From contig JAHQIW010000002.1 in assembly GCA_019055375.1 (NCBI GenBank), positions 310,001 to 374,000 of the forward strand: a stretch of 64,000 nucleotides of DNA, written 5' to 3'. Shown in pieces: positions 15,501 through 27,700 of this stretch (its first letter is position 1; every line of letters starts with the position of its first letter). The notes below the pieces were generated by a model, which did not search any database, was not told the DNA's origin, and was given only the letters and a program-made list of their open reading frames with translations. This stretch comes from Parelaphostrongylus tenuis (lineage: Eukaryota > Nematoda > Chromadorea > Rhabditida > Metastrongylidae). A program made the translations under genes and the position numbers.

Positions 15501-18500
15501 TAGATAACCCTGGACCCTTGCATCGATTTTAGCTGTATTTAGTAGTGTACAACTTAACCGCAACATTGGACTTCATTAATGGAACCTGCTGTTCACACTT
15601 TGGACGACTACTCAATATAATGTATATATTATGATATTTTGCTAATTTCAGTTCTACTCGATCATATGATTTTATTTATTACTAATGTATGAAAAGTAGT
15701 GCGAGTATTGATCAAAGATTAAGTGCAGTTTTCGCTCCGTCACTCGTTCAGTCTCGTTAGGGGCTAATCAAGTCTGCCTTACTTCTGAGCTTGACCAGTT
15801 AGTACTAGTATCTGCTGGTAGTTTTCTCCGAGCCATAAAGGTCGACGAGTGCGTATGTTGAAGAGCAGGAATTGCATTAGCGCAGTTGGTTCAGATAGAA
15901 CCAAGGTAGAATTCCATGGTGGATCAAATTTTATTGCTTTAAGCGGCATCCATGAAAAAGACTTTTCAACAAGTGAAAAAAACAAACATAAAATGGCAAA
16001 TGTTTGAAGTTCATGAACGCAAGCGATCTCTAGGCGCAAGATGACCAATCGAATTCTATCTGCTCCATATGCCAACTTATACTTAAACATGCATGTGCAC
16101 ATGCATTAAGCCCTCGCATGTGTGGAGATCGTGAATTCCATTCAGCTGAGAAGGATACACATTGGTGTTTCCAGTAAACTAAGTCTCACATCATCTTCTT
16201 GATGCGACAAACTACCCGAGAGTTCATTCGGCCCCACTCAGTGACAACTAGCGTGCTAACTGTGGTTTTACTTCTTCAGAACAGTTCTTTTTCACACAGT
16301 AGCTGTATTAATCACTTCATGTCCGTCAATTTGACAGAGCCAAGAGCTAGTTTTTTAGTTCTTGTAATTACAAACAAAATACTGTAGCTTTTCAACCTTC
16401 TCCATTTTCCCTCCAGTTTCTCTTCTGTCACTTTAGTTAAACACAGTTTACTTTACTCTAGTGTTTACGATTATTTGCTACAACATTATCAAAATTGTTA
16501 CATATAATAACAGTGACTTATTAATTGAAAATTTTTGAGAGTTGTCCTCTGCATGCTGCCTTTGTTCATACACCCATCCCTGAAAAAGCTATGGGTTTAT
16601 TGGAATGGACTGTCAAATCTTACTGTGTTCTTCATCTCTCTTGGCACTTTTTTAACTGTTGTAGTGCAAGGTTAGTCACTTAAAAATTGTCTAGCTTTAT
16701 AGTAATAAATAAGGCAATGAGAATTTTATCATTTTATATAGCTCCTTCACTTTATGTTAAATTAAGCAAAGTTTTTCTGATATTACTTATTCAAACGCTA
16801 ACGTTTTCGCTGTTCCGCCTTTACCAAAGCGTGGAAATATCATGCTGTCCATAGCTCAGTTGACCAAACACCTTCATTGCCTAATTGAAAAGCATCAAAT
16901 CCTGATTGCAGTTATGTCCAAGAACTAAAATTAACCTTAAAGCTTTTTTATAAGCTCTCCACTGAGCTATTCAAGTTGAGATCACCGGACAAAGATCACA
17001 TGGACTTATAATGCACCTCTCGCATCAAAATGACTCTCATATCTCACATCACGTGCGATTACGAGGCTTTCTTTCGGCTGTATGGACATAGATACGGCCT
17101 AACTAATCTCTTGTAAAGCATGTGGCGACAAATACATCGTCGAAACAGGTAGGCCACTTTGTGTCTACATAACACACAGACGGCAAGGATAATTCTTGAT
17201 TATGTACCCCGCTAAGCTCGCATAGGGCATGGACGCCACTGAGAAAATTTTCAAGTAGAAGTCACCATCCTTGCTCAGGAACATAAAACACTAGCGCCTA
17301 AGATTTTAGAAGCGTTTTGGGTAAATATCATCGACGCAAGCATGGTGGCAGTATATAAGACCGTTAATTTGATGCGAGAGGTATAAAGAGCCCATGTGAT
17401 ATGTGCGTGGTGAACTCTCTTGCAAAAGCTCAGTGAAGGACTATTGTGCATAATGCGACTAAATTTCGGAGTTGGTGATTTTTCTAGTGAAGTAGTGAAG
17501 GTGTTTGGCTGAATGCGTTGTGGACAACTTTATCAAGCTCTGAAGAATGGAAAACCGCCTAAACATCAACTGTTCGAATTAATAACGTTCTAAACATCGT
17601 GTTTGGCTCGATAAGAAGAACAAGGAATTACTGAAGAATGTTAAGGTTAACAGATAGTTGGTCTTGGAAGTTCTTTCATGCTCTGTTGACCTTTTGGAAT
17701 ACGCATTGAGTGACCATTTGACGTTTCAATAATTTTCCAGATAAACATCGTGTCAAGCTCAACATAATAGTTAAGGAGACCGACGAAAAACGGGTTAGTC
17801 CAGTATGAAATACGGAATTGCTGTTAAAATTTCAAATGTGCAGTTCAAATTCAGTATACTGTGGTAGCCATTGAAATTCCATGAGCGGATTGGAATCGCA
17901 AAGCCGATGTGTATATTACTGGTAAACAAAAAAAATATGACTAATTTATGATGTCGAAATCAAAGGAAAGTTGGTTTTCAAACTGCTGTCGCGCTCTTTG
18001 CCAGCCAATTTTTAATAGTGACTGCCACAGAATGGATTATCCGTAAAAAAAAGAGATACTTCATCGGTCCATGCGTGTAGAATGCTCGTTTTCTATCGTT
18101 TTGTCAAATTAGTTTCTCAATTGTAGTGACCTTAACCTAAAACTCGGTTAATGGAACCGGTATACAAATATGAAACGAAACTGAAAGAGCAACGATGTGG
18201 ACGTACTTAAATAGAATCCAAATAAATAATATGCGATTAACAGATGGAAATATCAGGGATAAATAGTCATGATAAGAGTAATGCGAAGTAGATTCTGAAC
18301 TTTACATATGCATTTATATTGACGAGCAAATGTCGATCTTATATGTGCAAAGTATGCTGAGATGAAAATTCCTGTGTAATATATGTGATGTGTCATGAGG
18401 ATCAAACTTCTGTAGGAGAGATGATTCAAGAGTTAGAGGAGGTAGAAGCTGCAGCCGAGCTCCAAGTGATATCTTTAGTCGAATGGCGCTGCCGTGAGAG

Positions 18501-20851
18501 TGACGCCTACTGAGATTCTTGTTTGCGTTGGCCACCGAATAGTGTACGAGCAGAACACTGACCAGGTACTACGAGAAATACTTCTATCCCAAAATCCATA
18601 TTTTGCGTAACGAATAGTTTGCCTCCGCAACAATGACCAGCTGGTGTGGGAAACACTTACCGAGTGAGCGAAAATAACAGCCATTGTTGTGGGATAATGT
18701 AGCCGTTCGGTTGGTATGGGAAACTCGAATCGGCCACAATGATTGACTCTCTATGCAGCAACCTTATAGTAATTATCAGTAAGCAGATAACTTGATTAAC
18801 GAATGTTTTTTGTCGGCGTCGAATATCGCAATATACTGCGTATTTAGTGCATTAGAAAGCACATACTATGCACTTAAGCTGCAAAAAACTTAGTTTTCAA
18901 TTATCATTAGGCTAAAATTGATACAGTTTGCTTTGAAATAAGCTTTCTTCTCACAAACACACTATTCTTTGACTTCCTGGATTAACAATCACTTTTTATT
19001 CAGTTGAGTTGAAATCTTCTTTTTTATCGTAAATGGCTTGATTCAAGCCGATTGTCCGCAGCGCCGATCGTCCTCATGATGCAGATGTCCACAGGAATAT
19101 CGAGTCAAATCCTCTGAATCTGAATACCGCTCTGGTGATGCATTCTTACTTAGCGATAGCCTTCCATCCAATCGATATCCCGCCCGAAACATGACGACTT
19201 AATGTGACAACCAAATCTCATGTCATGAAGGCAAAGTGCTGTTCAACCCTTTCCGGGCGACGAGGGTCAATCTGACCCTCAAAATTCCAGTGGTCTCTTG
19301 CTGGGCAGAGTTTCTTCTTCGCTAAAATTGAAGTAGTTTGAATGTTTAATCTCGGCGATTTCAACACCATACTTGGTTTATGAGAAACCTTCTTATGTCA
19401 TTGTAGCAATGAGACTAATTACATGTTTCACCGTTGAACTGTTTTTGATTATATGGCGATGGTCTGCAAAACGCTTTTCAATGGACTGTAATAATACTAT
19501 TCGATAGCGCAAATCTCGGTGATTTTGATGCTAAATTTGAATTTTTAAAAAGTCTTTATGGAGCGTTGTGCTATCGAAAATGAGAATACGTTTCACATTT
19601 GCATTATCACTCTCACGAAACATTTATATATTCACAAAGGTATATGACATGCAAAGAAAGTTACGGAATACCGGAATTCTACAAGAAGCCCGGAGTTTTT
19701 TTTTTTCGAAACGAAAATAAGAATACTTAATAAATGTCAAGAACTGCTCCTGTAATAAAATTGCCACCTATAATATCGATTATGATGGCGTTAGGAAAGG
19801 ACTGAAGTCGATTTGAACCAATCAGCCTCTGGAGAGTGTGAGGTGCCAAAACTGTAGTCGAATAAATTCTTCTGTCAGCATTGTGCTAGCTTGATATTCC
19901 AATAAATTGCCATAGACTTAGTAGTATTCTGAGCTCTCAACATTTTGTAAAATCAGGTTCTTTTTACACAATTTCATGATCACCATTTTTACACAAAAGT
20001 GAAACGCCTGAACAAAAGTGCATAGAAAATTGTCTTTAAATTTCCATTTCAGGTGTTCTTTTCATTGATGTCGACGATGGCTGCCTTTGCCTCTACATGG
20101 TGCACATGTATGTTATCACAGGCAGTTGTACTCTCTTTCGAAACGACATCGAATGTGACAGAGGTCATTGAGATCTATTCGGTAAGATTATTACTGATTT
20201 CCGCTTTTCTTAGCTAGAGAATTATACCGGCCAGAAACTTCTGACACTTCGTGAATGTGTATGTTTATGAGTGCCAGACTTCGATATACTCACCTCTGTC
20301 CACGCCCCGAGATCCAGGCTGAGATAGAAGGATCGACATTTATATCACAGAGCTCACCCACAGAGATTCATTTTGATAGCCGATCCAGCTGATACTGCCT
20401 GCTTCCTATTCAGAAACAACAATTATGAAGGATATCGTTGAAATCTCACTTCTTGTGCCACCCAAAAATTTCCGAGGTTTTTTTCTGGTTAAGGAGCAAC
20501 ATAGAAATTTCGTTAGAAGCTTCACCCCAGCATTTCGACTGGATTCAGTAGTCTCAATATTTATAAATTTTCTCAATATGGTAGAAATGATAAAAGGAGC
20601 CATTCATGAGTTTTTTTTAATTGTCTATCGTTTATTTTCTCAATTTGAAACGTTATTGATGGAATGATTTTTCTCTGTTTATTCTCAACATTCGAGCTTA
20701 TTGCCATTCCTTTTTGTAGGTGGTGTTCGCATTAATGGCGTATTCCATGAACTACTATGTATGTTTTGCCAGAGACCACACATATCGTGAAGCGTTTCTT
20801 AAACAACTGTCATGTGTTCTTCCAAAAAGGTTTTTTTTTTTCGTACATTAA
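6513..20851 (+). CDS. Serpentine chemoreceptor, srsx-like 7TM GPCR (8 exons)
   Basis: Inferred exons: 6513-6675, 8541-8679, 11935-12003, 13713-13832, 16540-16670, 17741-17793, 20053-20181 and 20720-20851. All junction phases agree, giving about 311 residues, normal for nematode srsx receptors. Exon 1 holds TM1 (motif GLFGNVNLIVTT). Exon 2 gives TM2 and the start of TM3, ending in CFKMMIPYLVF. Exon 3 completes TM3, exon 4 is TM4, exon 5 is TM5, exon 6 is a small basic third intracellular loop (KHRVKLNI), exon 7 is TM6, and exon 8 is TM7 with NYYVCFARDHTYREAF. The family is expected to be plasma-membrane receptors in chemosensory neurons; the ligand is unknown. Exon 4 uses an atypical donor (gttttt). 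The 3' end is uncertain: reading through exon 8 stops at 20851 after a T11 run, whereas a donor at 20830 could join an acceptor at 21164 and a lysine-rich tail ending at 21242, but the phase is then off by one. Assignment to srsx rather than a sister class is family-level recognition, not a search. Confidence 0.72.
7504..7812 (+). mobile_element. SINE family 1 (tRNA-derived), near full length
   Basis: This copy lies in intron 1 of the receptor. It has a tRNA-like head with a degenerate A-box and a B-box (GGTTCAATCTC), then the family body containing catccatccttccgg, ggataagcagcactgactcg and atgcattcattcacctca, and a tail of short TTTATCC-like units. Its orientation matches the host gene. It is clearly diverged from the copies near 52515 and 59085. 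Confidence 0.85.
7940..8040 (-). repeat. SINE family 2, 3' fragment
   Basis: On the minus strand this reads as the 3' part of family 2 (cgaacgcgggaagtgctggg, then gattcgctc). Only about 100 bp is recognisable, inside receptor intron 1. Confidence 0.35.
11382..11685 (+). mobile_element. SINE family 1, full length
   Basis: The head is well kept: A-box TGTGGCGCAGTGGTTAGAGG, B-box GGTTCGATCTC, and outer halves gagcgca and gcgcctatggctca that can form an acceptor-like stem. The body follows (ccggggtcggtaa, ggataagcaccactg, atgcattcaatcacctca). The tail is atcctttatcc. It lies in intron 2 of the receptor, about 250 bp before exon 3, in the same orientation as the gene. Confidence 0.9.
14305..14350. 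repeat. TA-rich microsatellite
   Basis: An alternating TA run decays into TATAA units. It lies at the left edge of the long-inverted-repeat element in receptor intron 4. Confidence 0.85.
14363..15010 (+). mobile_element. Non-autonomous DNA element, family with long inverted modules
   Basis: This segment aligns by eye with 46235-47010. Shared landmarks in order are gagtgttagtaaccattcgg, a module around acacacgcgctttcc, accattcaatagcgcaag, a ctttgcagtgcagc block, a G-rich stretch, and cttttcgtgttcccgg. No coding potential is seen. In the 46-kb copy the first module is repeated at the far end in inverted orientation, which suggests a TIR-type element. It sits in receptor intron 4. Confidence 0.55.
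15141..15431 (-). mobile_element. SINE family 1, full length, minus strand
   Basis: The element reads in reverse: the tail side starts at aagctctcagcgttgatcaa, the body includes tgaatgcatgcctg and tcagtgatgcttatcctccc, and the head ends with cactacgtcacatgcgct. It lies in receptor intron 4, opposite to the host gene. A short TA-rich run follows at 15432-15480. Confidence 0.88.
16983..17410. mobile_element. MITE-like element with about 38-bp terminal inverted repeats
   Basis: The left end (caaagatcacatggacttat, then cacctctcgcatcaaa) is the reverse complement, with few mismatches, of the right end (tttgatgcgaga, then ggtataaagagcccatgtga). The interior of about 350 bp has no open frame of note. 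It lies in receptor intron 5. No target-site duplication could be fixed by eye. Confidence 0.65.
17455..17650 (+). pseudogene. Possible degenerate transposase N-terminal helix-turn-helix
   Basis: One frame reads SSEVVKVFG, a stop, then LYQALKNGKPPKH, which resembles the first helix-turn-helix of Tc1/mariner-type transposases. A second frame further on reads HRVWLDKKNKELLKNVK. Stops and a frame change break both. The region lies in receptor intron 5, just before the small exon at 17741. This is a weak call from pattern only. Confidence 0.25.
19240..19640. repeat. Dispersed repeat, shared with 36700-37090 and 27845-28150
   Basis: The segment begins with ccctttccgggcgacgaggg and tcaatctgaccctc, matched at 36700 by ccctttgcggacgatgaggg and tcattttggtcctc. 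Later shared landmarks are ctcggcgatttcaa, ttggttt(a/t)(t/c)gaga, a tcgatagcgcaaatctc block and a cgtttcacattyg block near the end. Coding potential is absent. It occupies part of receptor intron 6. Confidence 0.5.
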
Positions 20852-22604
20852 ACTACGGCAAACTCCCCATAAATCCATCGAATGCGTAGATCCTATCACA
20901 GTAAATAAAGTTAAAATGTAGCGTATCCACTCAATGGCAATGCTTTGTTGTGTTTTGAAAGTCCATAAATCTCTGCATTCAGCATGTAGCATATGCTCTG
21001 AAATTTCTATCAGAAAATGAATGGTTGAAAATTGTTTCGACTGCTCTTCTTTCTGTAAACCGTTTATTTACAATTTCCTCTGTATTCAAATAACGTCAAA
21101 TCTAGCAAAGGTGTTATTCTAGACTTAATCATCGAAAGACTCCCTCTACATAATAATCTTTCAGACAACTATTCTAAACATATCACCGGTAGCGAAAGTC
21201 AAGCATTATTTCAAGCAGTTGAAAAACTTCTATAAGCAGTGACGAAGTGCTCCGATGGAGATAGAAGTCTCAAGAGCTCGCTGCTTACCTAGCTTATACG
21301 GAATGTTGATAAAAAATAATCGTTTAGGCTTCAGCCTCCACCAAAGTGGAGTCGCACTGTACAAACTGGAATTCTCAAAATGGAACGTAACTCTATTAAC
21401 TCAAATCTCACATTATCACCCAACATAAGATCAGCTCCTACCGTCGTCAGAATCCAGTGTCGAAACAAATATGCGAAGAGGACAAAAAACTGTGAAGTTG
21501 AAATGTCACCAGCTTTCATCAAGCGAGACTGCCCATTTGCCGGGAGCACAAGATTCGAATGTCAAAGATACAGCTCGAAGCAATCATTACTATGATGATT
21601 GGATATGACAAACGGCTCAAAGGATCAAACTTTCCATGTATTATTTTATTTATTTCTATATTTTCAGTAGTTCGTTTCAATAAATCGTTGTTTTGTTTTT
21701 CTAACGTTGCACTAACGAAATGTTCAGAGTAAAAGTTTGGCACTTCGTTTATTTTCGAAGCGATTTCAAGCGCACCATTTTATTCCATTTTGTCTTTCTT
21801 GTGTGATCTCCAAGTTATGATTTTGCAATTGATTAGACGATATTCAAACAAAAAAAACCAATTTTTTCACTTCACTATTTAGTTTACAAATCTGAATCAG
21901 TGCAATCAGGTTCACTGGACTTATGTGCAATGCCATTCGGTTGAGATTTTCAAAAGAATAAAAATAAGGGATAAAGCACTCATCTTGCTTGAAGAATTGT
22001 TTGGACGAAAACATTCGTTCACTAAATCTAACATTTTGGAGAACAATGACTGTTCATTTTTCAAACTAATCTAGATTTACACTCGAAGAGAATTGACTGA
22101 TTATTTCAAACCAACTTCGAAAAATTGAGATTCTTTCTTGTACGAGACATTTCAGTCATTGAGACACTCTACCTTCATGTGAGGCTCTTAACGCAATCGA
22201 AGTTAATTTCAGGTCCTTCAGGGAACGCGTAGATTGGGCGAGAAGTCTACAAAAAAGTAGCATCGCATTGCGATGTAGTTCACAACAAAAACTCCTACAG
22301 CTATGCCCTGAGAATCCGACAGTCAACTCGTAAACACATGAATAAAATTGGAACGCCCTATGATATGAATGTTGACTTTATGAGAAAAGGAACTGAAGCA
22401 ATAGCTGAGGAAGAAGTTACAGAGATATACGAAAAACTCTCCCCATAACGCAGCTGTCATACCTTCAATCGTCGAGTGACTCACATGCCGATCTCGATGG
22501 CAGTGAATACCTTCAACGAGAATATTTCCCTATCTGACCTCTCATTAGGTCGATGGCAGGACTGATGTAGAAGAGTGCTATTTTGGTACTGAAATTCTCA
22601 ATGG

Positions 22605-23050
22605 TATATCGCCTGTTGCCTCAGTGATAGTCGAGTCACTCGAGCGGGCACCACTAAAATTTTCGTTTTTTTCGTATCGCATGCAAGATTAATCCGGCAG
22701 GTCGCCCTCGCTGCAGTAAAGCGTTAAGAATTACATCATTTTTTTTATAATATGCAGCTCATAGAAATTTATATACCGAGTAGGAGCATTTTGTACGCTC
22801 AGAGTTTCCAAGATTACTTCTGTTTCAACTGAATCAAAGGTCTTCTTCAAACTGATGAAATACGACGGAGCAGTCTCTTGTTCTTCCGCGTAACTTCAGC
22901 GGCTCTTGTCATCGTGCGCACATAGTCAATAGTACTTGATCTTTTTTAAAGCTCTGCTTGCTCTCATGGCTATTCTTCGTCTAATGATATATCGACCTTG
23001 TACAGGATGAATTCAGTGAAAAGACTATGGACGGCAGACAGCACGCGCTT
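22605..23050 (-). pseudogene. Internally deleted RTE-like LINE (RT and C-terminal pieces)
   Basis: Read on the minus strand, 22960-22740 gives reverse-transcriptase sequence with EQAEL, SSTIDYVRTM and a KKTFDSVETEVILETL stretch. This matches the conserved FIDLKKAFDSV block of RTE-type LINEs but has stops and frame changes. Next to it, 22735-22605 matches the extreme C-terminal and 3' part of the larger fragment at 50683-51260 (shared tcgagtgactcgagcggg-like end). The order on the minus strand is RT then 3' end, so one element with a large internal deletion is the simplest reading. The LINE protein would copy its own RNA by target-primed reverse transcription; this copy is dead. Confidence 0.7.
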
Positions 23051-23157
23051 TAGGCGTTAAATAGCGTAGAAGTCTTCCTGCGAGCAATAGCGCTGTCTCG
23101 CTGGTATTTCGTAGAGTAAGAAAATTGTATTCAAATATGACAGTAGGAAGATAGATA

Positions 23158-23420
23158 GGGGCGCCGTGGCCGAGTGGTTGTCATGTTGGTCACAGCGCGC
23201 ACGGAGCCAAGCTCCAGCCTCCCCCCCCCCCCCCCCCAACTTCTCCGGCAGTTAACAACAACGCTCTATGGAACGCCACGCAAGGCTATCTCGAAATTGC
23301 AAAGAGATTCGCTTAACCAGTATTTTACGCCGTTCAAGAAAAAGAAGAAAAACGAATTGCATGCTAGAAGTATTGGGATCCGCACAATAAAAAATAACAT
23401 TACGATAATGAATCAAATAA
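23158..23420 (+). mobile_element. SINE family 2 with poly-C tract
   Basis: The head (GGCGCCGTGGCCGAGTGGTTG) has the A-box of Ser/Leu-type tRNAs, followed by a B-box-like gagccaagctccag. A C-run of roughly 18 comes next (about 23220-23237), then a body with ggcagttaacaacaac, ggaacgccacgcaaggctat, cgctyaaccagtatt and cgttcaagaaaaa, and a tail ending in attgggatccgcac. This is one of the fullest copies. A run of C just after a tRNA-like head is unusual. Confidence 0.82.
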
Positions 23421-25734
23421 GGTGCTAAAGTGCTAAAGTAGGAAGATATCACTGCTGAAGAACTACTAGTTATAATAATCATAAGTGATTTTTTTTGGAT
23501 GCTGTTACAACACTTTTTAAGTGCTGGAATGCAGTCATCCTGGTTTTGTACCTTGCAAAGCTTCGTGGATCTTGCAACTGCTCTTCTGAGCCTGTGCATT
23601 TTCGACTATGACTGCAGCCATTCACTCTTCTAGATTCAATTCAGAGACTCTTCTGCTATGATTTACAATTTCTAGCATGACTTCGCAGCTGCCTGTGGCT
23701 CGCTTGATTCCACATTGGCGCATGAGCTAAAGTTTTTTCAGAAAAAATATCCTCTACTGACCTGCGACCTCTGAGTCTTTGTAGCGTTGAAGTGACCTTG
23801 ATGAAATAGTCTCATTCCATGCCGCTGTTGCCAGAGTGATGTTGTCTCAAGTGGTTCGGACAGATGGTTTTCAGTCCTCACGCGGAGAGTGAATTTCAAG
23901 CTACGGGCGCGATAGTCCGATTTTATAATGGTAATGATATCGATAAGGCAGAACCTTTTATTCTCTATGGTGGTCTATTTCACAATGGTGCTCTCCACTA
24001 ATGCACCCCTAAAAAAGTTTTGCTGCACGCGACAACTCCTTCATATTTCAAGTACGTATTCACTCGTATAAATGTGTACGTGGTATGGTATTACGTAAAG
24101 AGTTCCGCTCTATGCATTTCAAAAAATCAGACATTAAGAGACACCAACCTCCATCTCTGGAAGTGGGGCTTCTGAAATTGTGAGTTATCATGATAGGCCC
24201 TAATAGTCATGATAACCCAGGCAGCTTCTCATGTTTTCTCTCAATTCTAATCCGTAAGGTTCAATGAAGAGTTTTTAGAAATTCCTCCGGCTCCAATATA
24301 TAAACTTTAAAATTCCCAAAGATGACATTGGAAAATGTATGGTCATCTCTATAGAATCCTTCAAATTCATTTACAACTCTTCAACTTCGTCTGTGTCATA
24401 GCTTTGTGCAGGTGTATAATCGATGACAACGATCAAACTGGGTACTGATTTATATAATTTCAGTGATAAGCGTTCGACTACTACTTTTAGTTGTCGGATG
24501 AAATGATGTTCATGGCCATATTCGTGTTTACGAGAGCGTCAAATCCAGCGACTCTTTCATCATCACATGTTCCGAGTCTCAAATGCTACAGTCTATATGA
24601 AATGAGTGGCGACTTCTCGTCTCAGCCAATACTGCGACGCCATACCTTACTATCCCAATTTGCTCCGTCAGGTCCTCTATAGGAAGCTTACATGGAAGTG
24701 TACGTGCATTATAGTTACTGACTGTCACTTTTATCTTCCGATATTCAGGCACTTCGAATATAATCAGCTTTTTAACGGCCTGTAAGTACTCATCCTACCC
24801 GGCACTGCTTCGTCGTAAGCTAGTTCCGGGTACGAGAATGTGCCCCACTTGTGTTGCTGTGCTTAATTTTCTATACTCACATACAGCTTGCTCAACTCAA
24901 AACGTGTACTTTGAATATACTCACAGAGACTAGGGAATCATTTTCCGGTATGAAGAGAGACATGCTCATTTGCTGTGAGTGACTTCTGATTGTCCTCCAA
25001 TGCACTTTCCATTTACTTGATCCCAGGCCTTTGGTCAAGTGGACTCGTAGAATACCCAGAAGTCGTATCCTTAGTTACTACAAAAGAGAGGGGCAGTGTA
25101 TATCCTGAATACACTTGTGTCTCAAAGATTCACGAAATTACCTTTGATTCGTATCTGAACTAGCCTTAACAACTTGGGGTGTACCACATGAACTCACGAC
25201 TAACCGGCTCAAGATCTCTGTGTGGGAGAGCTCAGTGGACAGTAGATACTGGAAATGGGGAATAGCCCTGATCTCAAAAAGTATCATAGAAACTCTTTTG
25301 AATTGACTCTCCTTCAATGTCCCTCTATCATAACTCTCGTTCCAGCTTGAGAGCGACAAAAAAAGTAACATCAGTTTTAGTTGTTCAAAACTGGTAACTG
25401 GCTTTCGTCGCTGCTATGGTATTTTAGACTGCTGAAATTTCAACTGTTTCCACCCATCTTCACATAATTTCCTAATAGCAGCACGTCATCTATTTCGTTC
25501 GCTCTATCGATTTGTTCATTGATAGAGGTTTCGTATTTCACTGCACATTCGGCTGCAACTTGATATTTTGTCTGCTTCATAGATGTCACTGATTCGCGAT
25601 TAGCTTGATTCTCTCCAAAGCTTTGCACTGCTACGTTAGAGGATTTCCGATTCCCTCTTTTCAAAGGTCGCCCCTCTGCGCACATTACCTATAATATACT
25701 TCGGCACCTCTTAACCAATGTAAACAGCCAGCAA

Positions 25735-25888
25735 AGCGCATGTGGAGCAGTGGCTAGAGGTGTTCCGTTTCGCACACGAGGTCAATGTTTCCATCTCGCG
25801 CTCATGGCTCACCAAGCCATCCATCCCTCCGGGGTCGGTAAATTCGTACCAGACTGGTCTCAAACTTGTCTAGGACGATAAGAAGCAA
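25735..25888 (+). mobile_element. SINE family 1, 3'-truncated
   Basis: The head and first half are kept: gcgcatgtggagcagtggct, a degenerate B-box (gtttccatctc), and ccggggtcggtaa. The copy stops shortly after gataagaagca. A family 2 remnant begins about 60 bp downstream. Confidence 0.82.
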
Positions 25889-25949
25889 GACAAGTCACAG
25901 CATTTGCAGGCCGCAAAATTACGCGTACATGCGAATAAGTAAAAAAATA

Positions 25950-26145
25950 GGTGCAACATTGCCCTATCACTTTCCGGCAAATCACAACGAATACCCTACG
26001 GATAGCTCCAGTTGGCTATCCTTGACCGAGACTGCACGGAGATGTGCTCAACCAGTGCTACATGAAGCTCACCTAGAAGACATCCTCAATGAAGCGATGT
26101 ACACGAGGATACGAATTCACTGCTAGAGGTACTGGGTTACCCACA
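25950..26145 (+). repeat. SINE family 2, degenerate, head missing
   Basis: Landmarks of the family 2 body are present in order: cggcaaatcacaacgaatac, ttggctatcctt, ctcaaccagtgct, a modified cgttcaag region, and a tail with cgaattcactgctagaggta, then ctgggt. The tRNA-like head and C-run are lost. Confidence 0.55.
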
Positions 26146-27700
26146 GTGGAAAAACCGTGGTACAGATCAGGAAAAGTGATATATTAAGTCTGCACAAAAA
26201 TTCACGATCTGAGCATTGTTGAACTCTGACATTTCCAAAAGTTGGAACCGCAATTACTTTTGCACCAACCTAATAATAGGTATGATGATTATGGAGGGTG
26301 CGGAAAACTAGTTCTAAGAGTTATCACCACTTCCGACTCCTCAATGTCATCTTATTGTTGCAATAATTACTTCAAGTTTGTAAATTTAGAGCAGAAACAT
26401 AGGAGATGTGACATACACGTTCTGAGGTCCAAACCACACAAAACCAGTTAAGAATGCCTTGAAAAATGTTAGGTGCAAAGTTGCATTTCTCGGCTGACGC
26501 TCGTTATTTCGTGTATTCGATGATGACTACAAAAGGTTTGAAAAAAAGTGAATGCGGCAAGACGAAGGTTCGGGAAAAAGAGTCAGGTACGACTAGCATC
26601 TGGTCCGTTTTCTCGCACCACAGTAGTGATATCTGATCCAAGTCACTACCACTGTGATAAACGTATATTTAGATATGCAATGCACAACCGATGTCCAGAG
26701 GAAACTTTTGAAAACTACTCAATCCTTGCAAGCCAGATAAATCGTAGAGAAAAGGACATGTCGATGGATATAGTGAGAATTGGTGGAAGAACAACAGAGT
26801 TGGTTCTGGAAATCTACCATTAGCACCTTCTCGCATTTTGAGGCTACACGATATTGGAGTAAGACTTTTATTCAGTTAACCTTTCCTCGCACTACCTTTT
26901 TCGAAATTGCTTTAATACAGTCGATTGTCAATAGTAGGTCGTTGCTGCAACAGGTCAAATCCAATGAAGCGGGATACCGTACAAATGAAGAGCCTCGCTC
27001 AGCGAAACCCTTTGACACAAGACTGCTACTGATCGACTGGCATTGGGTAGAAGAAAGATATATCTGTCGTGAAAGATATGAATGAAGGAAGAGCTCACGA
27101 TCAAATCACTGCTCTTATCCTGTCGGACAAGTATCGTATCAATCAACGACCCCGGACGTATAAAAGTTTACGTGAGTGCATGCGCGTGACCCAACCAAAT
27201 ACCACATGCGTAGTAAAGAGCTACACTTACCATTGTGCTACACGCGCCGGCTACCATCCAATATTGAGTTTCGGCGGCAAAACATCCTAGAAACGTTTGT
27301 ATGTAGTGGTGGTACACAGCAAAACACATATTTTCAATGAATATCTAACAACTGCTTGGAGACTTCACACCTCATCTAACAACTGACCTGAGTGGAATGA
27401 TTAATTGCTACCATATGGCACGAATGCGTAGTTGCCAAGCTTTATTTGAAAAAAAACTGAAAGATCGCTGAACCTCGGCATGTTGAATGAGAAGTGAAAT
27501 GGGAAAATATCTCAAGTACTGCTCTTTATTCAAGTCCTCAGGGATGACGTGTACCAGCTGAGGTACACGATCGTTTGATGGCCTTTCTCTCTGGGTTTTC
27601 CCTTTAGACAAAACATTTCTCTTAGACACTTGGTTTTACTTCGAAACTACAGTATTTTCACTGCTTTTTTCGCAGTGTTATCATGTTCTTATATAACTTA

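Noticed and set aside
23057..23239. Glycine/proline-rich frames around C-runs (also at 50377 and 63493)
   Set aside because: They are translations of the poly-C tract of SINE family 2.
26548..27290. Cluster of + strand frames (91, 101 and 73 codons)
   Set aside because: No motif recognised, no good splice signals linking them, and composition like the surrounding DNA. Left as unassigned.
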